NCBI RefSeq assembly: GCF_900156175.1
Contig: NZ_FTMV01000017.1
Span: 1 to 64,000 of the forward strand
DNA: 64,000 nt
Source of the DNA: Janthinobacterium sp. TND4EL3
GTDB lineage: Bacteria; Pseudomonadota; Gammaproteobacteria; Burkholderiales; Burkholderiaceae_D
Direction: 5' to 3'
Both the position numbers and the translations under genes were made by a program. The notes below the pieces were generated by a model that was given only the letters and a program-made list of their open reading frames with translations, searched no databases and was not told the origin of the DNA. Every line of letters starts with the position of its first letter. The first letter of the stretch is position 1. This document shows, piece after piece, positions 8,220 through 16,531 of the stretch.

Positions 8220-8984
8220 TCACGGCGCTGACAGAAACGCCTCGATGCCGGCCACCAGGGCCAGCGGCGTTTCATTCATCGGATAGTGTCCCGCATTGGC
8301 CAGCACCTCCAGCCGGGCCTGCGGGTACCACGCCAGATACGTGCGGCGCATCAAGGCCGCGTCGAAACGGGGGTCGTGCTCGCCCACCAGCGCCAGCAAA
8401 GGCAGATTCGGCGCCATTGCCTGCACTTCGCCGCTGAAATCCGTCCCGCTCCACGCGAGAAAATAGGCGGCGAACGCGGCCTGATCCGCGCTTTCCCACG
8501 AATATTGCGCCTTCCAGTCCAGCCAGCTTGCAGGCAAGCGCCCGCCCGTGCTGCGATCGATGATGGCGCGCCGCGCTTGCAGGCTGCCGCTGGCATCGAG
8601 AAACAGCTGCCGCCCCGCCACGTCGAAGGCCACGCCGCAGCTGGGCACGGGCGCCACGGCCACCAGCTTGCGCAAGCGCAAGGGCGCCAGCAAAGCCAGC
8701 TTTTCCAGCACCATGCCGCCCATCGAGTGGCCGACCACGCTGAACGTGGCAAAGCCCAGCCCATCGGCCAAGGCCAGCGCGTCGCGGGCGACCTCGTCCA
8801 TCGAATACTCGCCCTGCGCGCCGCGCATGCAGCCATAGCCGCGATTGTCCATGAACACATAGCTGAAAGCGCCGCCATCGAGGGCGGCCTCCATGGGCGC
8901 GAAAGCGTGCGCGTCGCCAAACCAGCCGTGCAGGACGATGACGGCGTGGGGGCCATGGCCCACGCGGTGATAGGTATTGTGCAT
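8220..8984 (-). CDS. alpha/beta hydrolase
   Basis: This 254-residue hydrolase has the fold's oxyanion region HGWFGDAHAF, the nucleophile elbow GHSMGG (Ser87), a late acidic residue in GEHDPRFD and the catalytic histidine in NAGHYPMNE. No signal peptide is visible, so it is probably cytoplasmic. The start at 8984 was preferred because AAGGA lies five bases upstream; in-frame ATGs at 8990 and 9011 are possible. It is divergent from an AraC regulator that may control it. Confidence 0.9.
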   Translation of the reverse strand: MHNTYHRVGHGPHAVIVLHGWFGDAHAFAPMEAALDGGAFSYVFMDNRGYGCMRGAQGEYSMDEVARDALALADGLGFATFSVVGHSMGGMVLEKLALLAPLRLRKLVAVAPVPSCGVAFDVAGRQLFLDASGSLQARRAIIDRSTGGRLPASWLDWKAQYSWESADQAAFAAYFLAWSGTDFSGEVQAMAPNLPLLALVGEHDPRFDAALMRRTYLAWYPQARLEVLANAGHYPMNETPLALVAGIEAFLSAP

Positions 8985-9072
8985 ATGCATCCTTGAAGGA
9001 AAAGTCTGCATGGTAGTGGCACACGCAACGGCCCGCCTTCGATGCCAGGTCAAATACTGTAGAGTACGGGCC

Positions 9073-9831
9073 ATGGATGATTTTTATACGGAAGTGCCGC
9101 GCGAACTGATCGCCACGGCGCGCGACTACGCGGCCGGCGAGCTGTTTCCCGATCATCAACATGCGCGCGGACAGTTCGCGTATGCGGCGCGGGGCGCCAT
9201 CAGCGTGCACACGCCGCAGGGCAACTGGCTCGTGCCGCCGCAACGCGCGTGCTGGCTACCGGCACAGCTATCGCACGGCATGCGCATGCATGGCGCGGTG
9301 ACCATGCACAATGTGTTTGTCGCCCCGGACGCCATCGCCAGCATGGGCTTGCCACAGCATTGCCAGGTGCTCGATGCCACGCCGCTGCTGCGCCAGCTGC
9401 TGGCCGAAGCCGTGACCGTCGATGCCCTGTATGTGCAGGCGTCGCGCGCCGGGCGATTGATGGCCCTGCTGCTCGACGAAGTCGCCGCTGCCAGTCCCCT
9501 GCCCCTGAGCGCGCCGCTGCCGCAGGACGCCCGGCTGGCGCGGCTGTGCATGGCATTGCTCGAACAGCCCAGCCTGGACAGCGGCCTCGATGCGATGGCG
9601 GCGCGGGCCGGCATGAGCCGGCGCACGTTTACGCGGCTGTTCCGCGCCCAGACGGGCCTGGGCTTTGCCCAGTGGCGCCAGCAAGCGTGCCTGCTGGCCG
9701 CCATCACGCGGCTGGCCGACGGCCAAGCCGTCACGCGCATCGCCCTCGACCTCGGCTACGCCAGCCCCAGCGCTTTTACAGCCGCCTTCCGCCGCGTGCT
9801 GGGCCGGGCGCCCAGCGACTATTTAGGCTAG
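9073..9831 (+). CDS. AraC family transcriptional regulator
   Basis: This 252-residue protein has an N-terminal cupin-type sensing region (FPDHQHARGQFAYAARG, WLVPPQRACWLPA) and two C-terminal helix-turn-helix motifs (MAARAGMSRRTFTRLFRAQTG and RIALDLGYASPSAFTAAFRR). The first part matches the AraC group whose ligand domain carries HxH residues. It is divergent from the alpha/beta hydrolase gene and converges with the CAT-like gene, overlapping it by four bases. The ligand is unknown. Confidence 0.92.
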   Translation: MDDFYTEVPRELIATARDYAAGELFPDHQHARGQFAYAARGAISVHTPQGNWLVPPQRACWLPAQLSHGMRMHGAVTMHNVFVAPDAIASMGLPQHCQVLDATPLLRQLLAEAVTVDALYVQASRAGRLMALLLDEVAAASPLPLSAPLPQDARLARLCMALLEQPSLDSGLDAMAARAGMSRRTFTRLFRAQTGLGFAQWRQQACLLAAITRLADGQAVTRIALDLGYASPSAFTAAFRRVLGRAPSDYLG

Positions 9832-10469
9832 GAAATGATGGCGGCGATGCGCTGCGCCAGCGCCTGCGCCAGCTTGTGCACGTGGTAGCCGTCGACGAAG
9901 CCGTGGTGCGCCTGCGCGGAAAACGGTATCCGCATGCGGCCATCGTCCTGCGCGGGGCCGAATTTGCCCCAGGTAAAGGTCGGGATGTCGGCGTCACGGT
10001 GGCGGTAGACCGGGTGCTCGATGGCCGCCAGTTCCAGCCATGGCAGGCAGGTGATGAAGATATTGTTGCGCTGCTCGCGCTCGCTCTCGCCCTCGCCCGT
10101 GTTGATCAGCGCGCTGCTCGCTTCGGCGATGCGCTTCGCTTCCAGGCTGCGTTCGATGAACAGGTCGAGCCGGTCCGTCATGGTAAAACGCGTGTAGTTG
10201 AGGTTCTCGTCGCCGTTGATGACGGTGTAGGAAGCGGGAAAGTCGTCGATCCTGATCACTTCGCCCTGGCAGATGCGGTACATGAAGTTGTCGATGTCCT
10301 TGACCGTATTGAGCAGGCAAAACAGGAAAAAGTGAAACACGGGAATGTGTCGTTCCTTGCACCAGGGCCGGAAGTCCGGCACGTCGAGCTGGAAATTGAT
10401 GTTGACGAGGGGATTGTCAAACGCGCGGAACAAGTCATAGCGGTCGCGCCGCTTTTCAAAATTTTTCAT
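9828..10469 (-). CDS. chloramphenicol acetyltransferase-like protein (CAT type A fold)
   Basis: This 213-residue protein is collinear with type A CAT trimers. The N-terminal KRRDRYDLFRAFDNP resembles the CAT start, FTWGKFGPAQDDGRMRIP precedes the active-site segment, and HHGFVDG (188-194) is the catalytic HHxxxDG motif. CATs transfer acetyl from acetyl-CoA to chloramphenicol, but many chromosomal relatives have unknown acceptors, so resistance is not shown. The neighbouring MFS exporter gene on the same strand is separate in function. Confidence 0.85.
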   Translation of the reverse strand: MKNFEKRRDRYDLFRAFDNPLVNINFQLDVPDFRPWCKERHIPVFHFFLFCLLNTVKDIDNFMYRICQGEVIRIDDFPASYTVINGDENLNYTRFTMTDRLDLFIERSLEAKRIAEASSALINTGEGESEREQRNNIFITCLPWLELAAIEHPVYRHRDADIPTFTWGKFGPAQDDGRMRIPFSAQAHHGFVDGYHVHKLAQALAQRIAAIIS

Positions 10470-10506
10470 GCGGCGAGTGTAGACGATGCAGGTGCTGGCG
10501 GGCAAG

Positions 10507-10896
10507 TCACGCCGCACCAGCGCCGCTGCCCGCCAAAATCTCCCGGGCCGCCTCGGCCACGCCTTCTTCCAGCTCGGCAGCCGTTGGCGCCAGGGCGAAG
10601 CGCTGCAATTGCCCGTCCACCGCGGCAGCCAGCCCGGAGGAATGGCGCACGATGCCCAGCAGAACAATGTACTTCCACTGTTCATCGTCGCTGACCAGCA
10701 CCGTTTTGACATAGGGAGCCAGGCGCGGACCGATGCCGGCCAGGTAAGGCAGGAGGACGGCGGCCACGGGCCAGTTGGCGTCCTGCACCCACTCGAGGAT
10801 CTGCGGCATGGCGGGACGCAGTTCTTCCCAGCGCAAGGCGGTCAGAGCTTGCGCATGCTGCGTATCGTGCTTGTCGCGCGGCAATGGCAGACTCAT
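10507..10896 (-). CDS. DUF5071 domain protein
   Basis: This 129-residue protein has the DUF5071 pattern: LRWEELRPAMPQILEWVQDANWPVA followed by LAPYVKTVLVSDDEQWKYIVL. Its HEAT-like helices suggest a protein-interaction role; its function is unknown. A GTG at 10923 would make it overlap the upstream MFS gene by 14 bases, while the ATG at 10896 leaves a 13-base gap. Either way it is likely co-transcribed with that exporter. Confidence 0.8.
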   Translation of the reverse strand: MSLPLPRDKHDTQHAQALTALRWEELRPAMPQILEWVQDANWPVAAVLLPYLAGIGPRLAPYVKTVLVSDDEQWKYIVLLGIVRHSSGLAAAVDGQLQRFALAPTAAELEEGVAEAAREILAGSGAGAA

Positions 10897-10909
10897 GCGC
10901 AGCGTCCGG

Positions 10910-12130
10910 TCATGCGGCGCCACCGCGCGCCAGGCCCCGCTGCACCTGCCACGCCAGCGGCAAGGTCAGCAGCAATACGGCCGCCAGCACCGTCAGGGCC
11001 GTGGGCACGCCCGCATGGTCGCCCAGCGCGCCGAACAGCACGGGCGCCAGCGCCCCGCCGCCGATGGTGCCCGTGTAGAACAGGGCGAACGCATGCTCGC
11101 GCTTGCCCGGCTCGGCCAGTTCCGGCACGACGCCGTACAGCACGGACGAGGTGCCGTTCAGCGCCAGCCCCAACAGGGGCAGCATGGCCATGACGCCGGC
11201 CAGCGGCAGCCACAGGGCCGCGACGATCAGCAGCGAGGTCATCGATTCCGTCAGCCACACGGTCTTCATCATGCCGATGCGCGCGCCCAGGTAGCCGCAC
11301 AGCAGTTTGCCGAAGGCGCCGCCCACGAACAGCAGGGACAAGGCCACGCCGATGCCGGCCGTGCCCGCCCCCTTGCTTTTCAGCAAGAACGGCAGGAAAG
11401 TCAAAAAGCCCATGCGCACGGCGCTGTCCAGGGTGCCCGTCGCCAGCAGCGCGCGAAAACTGCCTTTCGCGCCGCTGCCCGTGATGGGTTTGACCGCTTT
11501 CTTCTGGCTGGCCTGGATGTCTTCCGGCTTGGGCAGCAGCCACCACAGCAAACCGGCGGCGGCCAGGCCCAGCAGCCCCAGCAGGGAAACGCCCGTTTGC
11601 CAGCTGCACGCGAGCAGCAGCAAGCCCATCAGCGCGGGTATCAGGGTCTTGCCGATATCGCCGGCGAAATTGTATTGCGACAAGGCTTCCTTCACGCCGC
11701 CGCCCGCCTCGTGCGTATCGGTGACGATGGACGAGGCCAGCGGATGCTGGGTGCTGGCGCCCAGGCCGCCCAGCAGCAAGGCGACCAGCAGCACGGCCAG
11801 GCCGCCGGCCTGCCCCGCGACCAGGTAGGCGACGCCGGCCAGCGCCGTGCCGCCCACCAGCATGCGCTCGCGCCCCCAGCGCTTCGCCATCCGGCTGGCC
11901 AGCAGCTGGAAACCGGCCATCATGCCCGAGTACGAGCCGCGCAACAGGCCCACCATGGCATAGCTGATGGCAAACTGCGCCTGCCAGATGGGCAGCAGCA
12001 CGTAGATGACATCCGTCAAGCCGTCATGCACGGCATGCGCGCTGCAGGCGGCGAACAGCGAGCGGCGGCGCATGGATTTGTCGGATGGCTTGGCGTCGGA
12101 GGACAGGGCGGCGGCGGATGGTTCGGTCAT
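10910..12130 (-). CDS. MFS transporter, fosmidomycin-resistance (Fsr)-like
   Basis: This 406-residue major facilitator has about twelve membrane segments. The Fsr group is recognisable from HAVHDGLTDVIYVLLPIWQ in helix 1, GGLGASTQHPLASSIV and NFAGDIGKTLIPALMG. Fsr-type proteins are drug or metabolite exporters. The substrate here is unknown. DUF5071 follows directly on the same strand. Confidence 0.9.
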   Translation of the reverse strand: MTEPSAAALSSDAKPSDKSMRRRSLFAACSAHAVHDGLTDVIYVLLPIWQAQFAISYAMVGLLRGSYSGMMAGFQLLASRMAKRWGRERMLVGGTALAGVAYLVAGQAGGLAVLLVALLLGGLGASTQHPLASSIVTDTHEAGGGVKEALSQYNFAGDIGKTLIPALMGLLLLACSWQTGVSLLGLLGLAAAGLLWWLLPKPEDIQASQKKAVKPITGSGAKGSFRALLATGTLDSAVRMGFLTFLPFLLKSKGAGTAGIGVALSLLFVGGAFGKLLCGYLGARIGMMKTVWLTESMTSLLIVAALWLPLAGVMAMLPLLGLALNGTSSVLYGVVPELAEPGKREHAFALFYTGTIGGGALAPVLFGALGDHAGVPTALTVLAAVLLLTLPLAWQVQRGLARGGAA

Positions 12131-12320
12131 GACTGTGCATGCAGGAAATCAGGAGGCGACCAGCTTACTACAAATTGCAAATTAGCATCTTTGCCGCCTC
12201 GCCAGTGCCGTGCCAGAGCGGGCTCGCCCGCTCCTCGGCGTCGTGGCGCCACAAATTACGCTGCGCCGGCGCCATGCCGTGGTATAAATACGCGAACTTT
12301 TCCTCATAAGCACCACGACC

Positions 12321-13100
12321 ATGACGCCCTCCTCCGATTCCTCATCCCCGTCAGGGACAAAGACCGGCTGCAGCCAGTGCCGGCAAGCGGCGCCGCTGGG
12401 TTTCGATTTCACCTTTGCCTATCAGCCCATCGTCGAACTGTCCACGCGCACGATATTCGGCCATGAAGCCCTGGTGCGCGGCCCCAACGGCGAATCCGCC
12501 TATTCGGTCCTGTCCCAGGTCAATGACGAAAACCGCTACGTCTTCGACCAGGCGTGCCGCGTGCGCGCCATCGAGGGCGCGGCCCGGCTGGGCATCGAGG
12601 AATATCTTTCCATTAACTTTCTGCCGAACGCCGTGTATCGCCCCGAAGCTTGCATCCAGGCAACTTTGGCTGCGGCGCGCGAGCACAACTTCCCCATCCG
12701 CCGCATTATCTTCGAGGTGACCGAGGGCGAGGAAGTGCGCGACCGCCCCCACCTCGTCAACATCTTCCACGAGTACCGGCGCTTCGGCTTCCAGACGGCC
12801 ATCGACGATTTCGGCGCCGGCTACGCGGGACTGACCCTGCTGTCCGAATATCAGCCCCACATCATCAAGATCGACATGGAACTGGTGCGCGGCGTCGAGG
12901 CAAGCGCGCCGAAACAGGCGATCGTCAAGGGCATCATCGGCATTTGCAAGGAACTCGGCATTCAAGTCCTGGCCGAAGGCATTGAAACGGCCGCCGAACG
13001 CGATTGCCTGCGGGCGATGGGCATCGACCTGATGCAGGGATATTTGTTTTGCAAGCCGGCGCTGATGGCCATAGGCAAGATCGATCCCGCAGCGTGGTGA
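12321..13100 (+). CDS. stand-alone EAL domain c-di-GMP phosphodiesterase
   Basis: This 259-residue protein is essentially one EAL domain. The catalytic set looks intact: EALVRG, the Asn in INFLPN, the Glu in FEVTE, DDFGAGYAGL, KIDMELVRG, AEGIET and QGYLF. It should therefore hydrolyse c-di-GMP. A short N-terminal extension contains a CxxC pair (Cys17, Cys20) that could bind a metal or respond to redox. No membrane segment or sensory domain is present. Confidence 0.92.
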   Translation: MTPSSDSSSPSGTKTGCSQCRQAAPLGFDFTFAYQPIVELSTRTIFGHEALVRGPNGESAYSVLSQVNDENRYVFDQACRVRAIEGAARLGIEEYLSINFLPNAVYRPEACIQATLAAAREHNFPIRRIIFEVTEGEEVRDRPHLVNIFHEYRRFGFQTAIDDFGAGYAGLTLLSEYQPHIIKIDMELVRGVEASAPKQAIVKGIIGICKELGIQVLAEGIETAAERDCLRAMGIDLMQGYLFCKPALMAIGKIDPAAW

Positions 13101-13134
13101 GCGGCAGCCACCGCGCGCGGGCCTGGCCGGCTGC

Positions 13135-13431
13135 TTACTTGCCCATGGCATCCTTCTTCATGTCATCCTTCTTCATCTCGTCCTTCTTCATGCCGTCTTT
13201 CGCCATGGCGTCTTTTGCCATGCCATCCTTGGCCATGTGATCCTTCTTCATGTGCTTCTTGGCCATCGGCTTGTGCATGCCGTCCTTGTCCATGGCGTCC
13301 CTGTGCATGGCGTCGGCCGCGGCAGGCTTGGCCATGGCGTCTTTCTGCATGGCGTCCTGGGCAAAGGCGGCGCCCGACATGACGATGGCGGAAGCGATGA
13401 TGGCGGCGAAGGTGGTAATGGTGGTTTTCAT
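13135..13431 (-). CDS. mrpX: methionine-rich MxKDx pentapeptide-repeat protein, MrpX-like
   Basis: This 98-residue protein has a signal peptide ending near AFAQ (about residue 25). The mature part of about 74 residues is built from repeats such as MAKDG, MAKDA, MKKDE and MKKDD, and contains 14 methionines. It fits the pentapeptide MXKDX family. In Azospira suillum a similar periplasmic peptide, MrpX, is a sacrificial methionine scavenger of hypochlorite that is re-reduced by a YedY-type enzyme. The YedY-like gene and the SigF/NrsF pair lie just upstream here, which supports the same role. The gene symbol is by analogy. Confidence 0.85.
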   Translation of the reverse strand: MKTTITTFAAIIASAIVMSGAAFAQDAMQKDAMAKPAAADAMHRDAMDKDGMHKPMAKKHMKKDHMAKDGMAKDAMAKDGMKKDEMKKDDMKKDAMGK

Positions 13432-13521
13432 GATAAGTCCTTGTCTCTGGGTTAAATGGGCAAGATTGCCCGGTGGTAAAGCTATTGCTGTGCTACAGGG
13501 TGCTGCTTGCTGCCGAATAGA

Positions 13522-13624
13522 AGGAAGGCCGGGAGGTGGCCAGGGCCAGGCGCATTGCCGCAGGCAGTACGACTGCTACGACAAGGCAATGCAACGCCGC
13601 CCTGGCCGGCTCCCCGGCCTTCCT
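13522..13624. repeat. long imperfect palindrome (about 100 nt) between mrpX-like and YedY-like genes
   Basis: AGGAAGGCCGGG at 13522-13533 is perfectly complementary to CCCGGCCTTCCT at 13613-13624, and the right arm covers the stop codon of the YedY-like gene. Inside it, GGCCAGGGC pairs with GCCCTGGCC and CATTGCC with GGCAATG, leaving a tip with GCAGTACGACTGC. Transcribed from either strand it would fold into one long hairpin. It could be a processing site, a terminator/attenuator or a small mobile remnant. No T-run follows. Confidence 0.7.
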
Positions 13625-14399
13625 AGGAGCCGCCGAACCAGTTGTAGCCCTGATTCTCCCAATACCCTCCCGGGTAGGTATTCGTGACGAAAATGGCCTG
13701 GATATGCTTGGGGTTCTTGTAGCCCAGCTTGGTCGGCATGCGCAGCTTCATCGGGTAGCCGTATTTCGGCGGCAATTCCTGGCCGTCATACGTCAAGGCC
13801 ATGATGGTTTGCGGATGCAGGGCCGTGGCCATGTCGATGCTCGTGAAATAATCATCGGCGCACCGGAAGCCGATGTATCTGGCCGTCGTGTCGGCGCCCA
13901 CCCGCTTGAGGAAATGCGAAAACGGCACGCCGCCCCACTTGCCGATGGCGCTCCAGCCTTCCACGCAGATGTGGCGCGTCACCTGCGTTTGCTGCGGCAG
14001 GGCGCGCAGCTGCGGCAGGGTCCACGGCTTCTTGTCGGCGATCAAGCCGCTCAATTCCAGGCGCCAGGCGTCGCCATCGACCTGTTCCACCTCATCCTCG
14101 CCGTAATAGGCGTTGAAGGGAAACGGCCGCGTGATCATGGAGTCCGGATACGTTGGCGCCAGTTTGTTCGGGTCGAACAGCCAGCCCTGCACCCGGTCGT
14201 TCATGCGCGACACGGCCATCAAGGCTGTCTCGATGGCGGAAGGGTCGCTCGCGTTGCAGCCCGTCAACAGCGACAGGCCGCCCAGGGTCAGGCTGCGCTG
14301 CAGGAACAGGCGCCGCGACGGCTGTTTGATCTGGCGCAAGGCGTCGGCCAGCATGGCCTGTCCCTGTTCTTGCACGATGATGGTTTTTTTCATGCTCAT
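13623..14399 (-). CDS. YedY/MsrP-like molybdopterin-dependent oxidoreductase
   Basis: This 258-residue protein belongs to the sulfite-oxidase/YedY superfamily. A twin-arginine sequence SRRLFLQR (about 28-35) is followed by a lipobox-like LLTGC, so it is probably exported folded, possibly as a lipoprotein. The molybdenum-ligating cysteine is Cys145 in RHICVEGWSAIGKW. YedY (MsrP) reduces periplasmic methionine sulfoxide with electrons from a membrane cytochrome. The cytochrome b gene ends four bases upstream and the methionine-rich protein gene follows, which supports a methionine-sulfoxide repair role. Confidence 0.88.
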   Translation of the reverse strand: MSMKKTIIVQEQGQAMLADALRQIKQPSRRLFLQRSLTLGGLSLLTGCNASDPSAIETALMAVSRMNDRVQGWLFDPNKLAPTYPDSMITRPFPFNAYYGEDEVEQVDGDAWRLELSGLIADKKPWTLPQLRALPQQTQVTRHICVEGWSAIGKWGGVPFSHFLKRVGADTTARYIGFRCADDYFTSIDMATALHPQTIMALTYDGQELPPKYGYPMKLRMPTKLGYKNPKHIQAIFVTNTYPGGYWENQGYNWFGGS

Positions 14400-14403
14400 C
14401 TCC

Positions 14404-15009
14404 TTAGCGGCCGCGCAGCATGGCGACCAGGGTACGCGGCACCAGCGCCACCATCAGCAGGTGCACGCCGACAAAACCCGTCAGCAGCGCCATGGCGATG
14501 AAGTGGACCCTGCGCGCGCTCTCGTAGCCGCCCAGCAGTTCGCGCAGCAGGGGAAACTGCACGGATTTCCACAGCACCAGGCCGGACAGCACCAGCACGA
14601 TGCAGTCGAGCATGACGAACAGGTAGGCGGCGCGCTGCACCATGTTGTAGCGGCGCGGGTCCGCATGGGCCAGCTTGCCCTTCAGCGCGGAGACGAAATC
14701 GGCCAGCAGCGCTCGCGGCGACAGGGGAAAGAACTGGCGCCGCAGCCGTCCCGAGACGATGTTAATCACCAGATACAGCAGGCCATTGGCCACCAGCAGC
14801 CACATGGCGGCGAAATGCCATTGCAGGGCGCCGCCCAGCCAGCCGCCCAGGGTCAGGGCGCGCGGCAGCTCGAACGGGAAGAACGGCGCCGCGTTGTAGA
14901 TGCGCCAGCCGCTCGTGGCCAGCACGATGACGGCCACGGCGTTGAGCCAGTGCGTCAGGCGCAGCCAAACGGGGTGGATCACGGCATTCGACACGGCAGG
15001 CGTATGCAT
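14404..15009 (-). CDS. b-type cytochrome, YedZ/cytochrome b561-like
   Basis: This 201-residue inner-membrane protein has about four membrane segments with histidines suited to haem ligation (His12 and His20 in IHPVWLRLTHWLNA, then QWHFAAMWLL, RRVHFIAM and GVHLLM). It resembles the bacterial cytochrome b561/Ni-Fe-hydrogenase b family and would pass quinol electrons to the YedY-like enzyme encoded four bases downstream. Its start overlaps the DUF1223 stop (TGATG), so the three genes are one translationally coupled operon. Confidence 0.87.
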   Translation of the reverse strand: MHTPAVSNAVIHPVWLRLTHWLNAVAVIVLATSGWRIYNAAPFFPFELPRALTLGGWLGGALQWHFAAMWLLVANGLLYLVINIVSGRLRRQFFPLSPRALLADFVSALKGKLAHADPRRYNMVQRAAYLFVMLDCIVLVLSGLVLWKSVQFPLLRELLGGYESARRVHFIAMALLTGFVGVHLLMVALVPRTLVAMLRGR

Positions 15010-15815
15010 CACAACACTCCTTTCACGCAGGGCGCCGTGCTGACGGCTTGCAGGATGGCGCCGCTGTCGGCCCGCTGCACGAAGGCGACGATCTGCAGGT
15101 TTTCCGCGCGCCAGTTGGCGGGCAGGCTGACTTCGCGGCGCAGCCGGGCGCGGCCTTGCGCCAGCGCAACCGGTCCCAGCCACAGGCGCACGGCCGCGTC
15201 ATGGCGCAGGGTAGCGCCCCGGTTTTCGCCGCGCAGCACCGTCGAGACGATGGCGCTTTCGCTGACGGCCACATACAGCTGGCCGCCCGTCTGCGCATCG
15301 GGCGCGCTGGCATCGGCTTCCAGCAGCAATTTTCCGCCCGGCCCCGGCGTGGCGGACAGGCCGATCTCGACGGGTGCGCGCGTCGCGTTGATGCGGCCGA
15401 TGGCGGCCGGCAGCTGCGCCTCCCAGTCCCGCAATTCCATGCCGCCGACGAAGAACTGCGGCGTGTAGGCCGTGTGGCGCTGCTGGTGGCGCAGCAGCTC
15501 GGCCTGGCGCGCGTCAAATTGTGGCTGCGCCAGCGGGTCCGCCCAGCCGATCCGGTCCCAGTACGTGACGTGCAGGGCCAGCGGCACGACCAGGCTGTCC
15601 GCTCCCGCTTGCTGGCGCAGGGCGTTCAGGCGCCGGTCTGCGGGCGGGCAGCTGGAGCAGCCTTCGCTGCTGTACAGCTCCACCAGCGCCGCCGTCCGCG
15701 CGCCGCTCTTGACTTCGCAGCGCTGGCCGATAGGCATCTGCACGGCGGCCGGGGCCGACGCACTCACGCCCAGGACGGGAAGTAGAAGTATTGCCAGGCG
15801 GTGCTTGATGTCCAT
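15009..15815 (-). CDS. DUF1223 secreted thioredoxin-like protein
   Basis: This 268-residue protein has a signal peptide ending near SAPAAV (about residue 24) and a thioredoxin-like CxxC (Cys53, Cys56 in SSEGCSSCPPAD), the mark of DUF1223. Members are predicted secreted thiol proteins of unknown substrate. As first gene of the operon with the b-type cytochrome and YedY-like enzyme, and behind an exact SigF-type promoter, a role in extracytoplasmic redox repair is the natural inference. Confidence 0.88.
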   Translation of the reverse strand: MDIKHRLAILLLPVLGVSASAPAAVQMPIGQRCEVKSGARTAALVELYSSEGCSSCPPADRRLNALRQQAGADSLVVPLALHVTYWDRIGWADPLAQPQFDARQAELLRHQQRHTAYTPQFFVGGMELRDWEAQLPAAIGRINATRAPVEIGLSATPGPGGKLLLEADASAPDAQTGGQLYVAVSESAIVSTVLRGENRGATLRHDAAVRLWLGPVALAQGRARLRREVSLPANWRAENLQIVAFVQRADSGAILQAVSTAPCVKGVL

Positions 15816-15861
15816 GGTATTTAACCGGTATATTGAAAAGAGAAACGTGCTTGCCTGTCAA

Positions 15862-15887
15862 TTCGCCGCGCTGGACGGATTGGTTAC
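15862..15887 (-). promoter_or_regulatory. SigF-type ECF promoter GTAACC-N16-CGAA
   Basis: Read on the minus strand, GTAACC (15882-15887) is followed after exactly 16 bases by CGAA (15862-15865), about 50 bases upstream of the DUF1223 start. This is the consensus reported for SigF/EcfF of Caulobacter and Bradyrhizobium. A SigF homologue is encoded divergently a few dozen bases away, so the DUF1223, cytochrome b and YedY-like operon is its likely target. Confidence 0.75.
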
Positions 15888-15946
15888 AGCCGCCGGCAAA
15901 ATAATTGGATATTTATTTTTTTCAACGCCTGTCACCAAAGGCCCGC

Positions 15947-16531
15947 ATGCAACGAATACCAGTCAGTGAGCAGTTGCATGGCACGGAATTGCGGCTGCAT
16001 GGCTTGATGCTGCGCGGGCTCGACGGCGATGCGGCGGCGTATCGCAATTTTTTGCAGGCAAGCAGCGCCCATTTGCGCGCGTTTTTCCGGCGCCGCCTGC
16101 AGCGCTGGCCGGACGAGGTGGAAGACCTGGTGCAGGAGTGTTTATTGGCCATCCATAACCAGCGCCTGACGTATGACGCGAACATGCCGCTGACGTCGTG
16201 GATCCATGCGATCGCCCGCTACAAGCTGGTCGACTGGCTGCGCCGGCACGGGCGGCGCGAAGCGCAGCACCAGCCGTATGACGAGCAAGACGAGGCGCAG
16301 CAACTGTTTTCCAGCGCCGATGCCGAGGCGGCCGAGGCCAGCCGCGACCTGGGCAAGCTGCTGGCCACCTTGCCGGCGCAGCAGCGCGGCGCCATCGTGC
16401 ATACCAAGCTCGACGGCTGGTCCGTGCGCGACACGGCGGCCGCCATGGGAATTTCCGAAGCCAGCGTCAAGGTGGCCGTGCACCGCGGCCTGAAGGCACT
16501 GGCGGCAAACTTGAGGACAAGCGCAACATGA
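15947..16531 (+). CDS. sigF: ECF RNA polymerase sigma factor, SigF-like
   Basis: This 194-residue sigma factor has region 2 ([28 protein letters not shown] and [17 protein letters not shown]) and region 4 ([24 protein letters not shown] with [17 protein letters not shown]). It overlaps the downstream NrsF anti-sigma gene by four bases. That pairing, the divergent YedY-type operon and the exact GTAACC-N16-CGAA promoter identify the SigF group, which responds to reactive chlorine or heavy metals in other bacteria. The ATG at 15947 has AAAGG upstream; an upstream TTG at 15905 is less likely. Confidence 0.9.
   Translation: MQRIPVSEQLHGTELRLHGLMLRGLDGDAAAYRNFLQASSAHLRAFFRRRLQRWPDEVEDLVQECLLAIHNQRLTYDANMPLTSWIHAIARYKLVDWLRRHGRREAQHQPYDEQDEAQQLFSSADAEAAEASRDLGKLLATLPAQQRGAIVHTKLDGWSVRDTAAAMGISEASVKVAVHRGLKALAANLRTSAT

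Noticed and set aside
13432..13521. SigF-type promoter directly upstream of the MrpX-like gene
   Set aside because: No GTAACC/CGAA pair is present in this interval. Read-through from the upstream operon is more likely.
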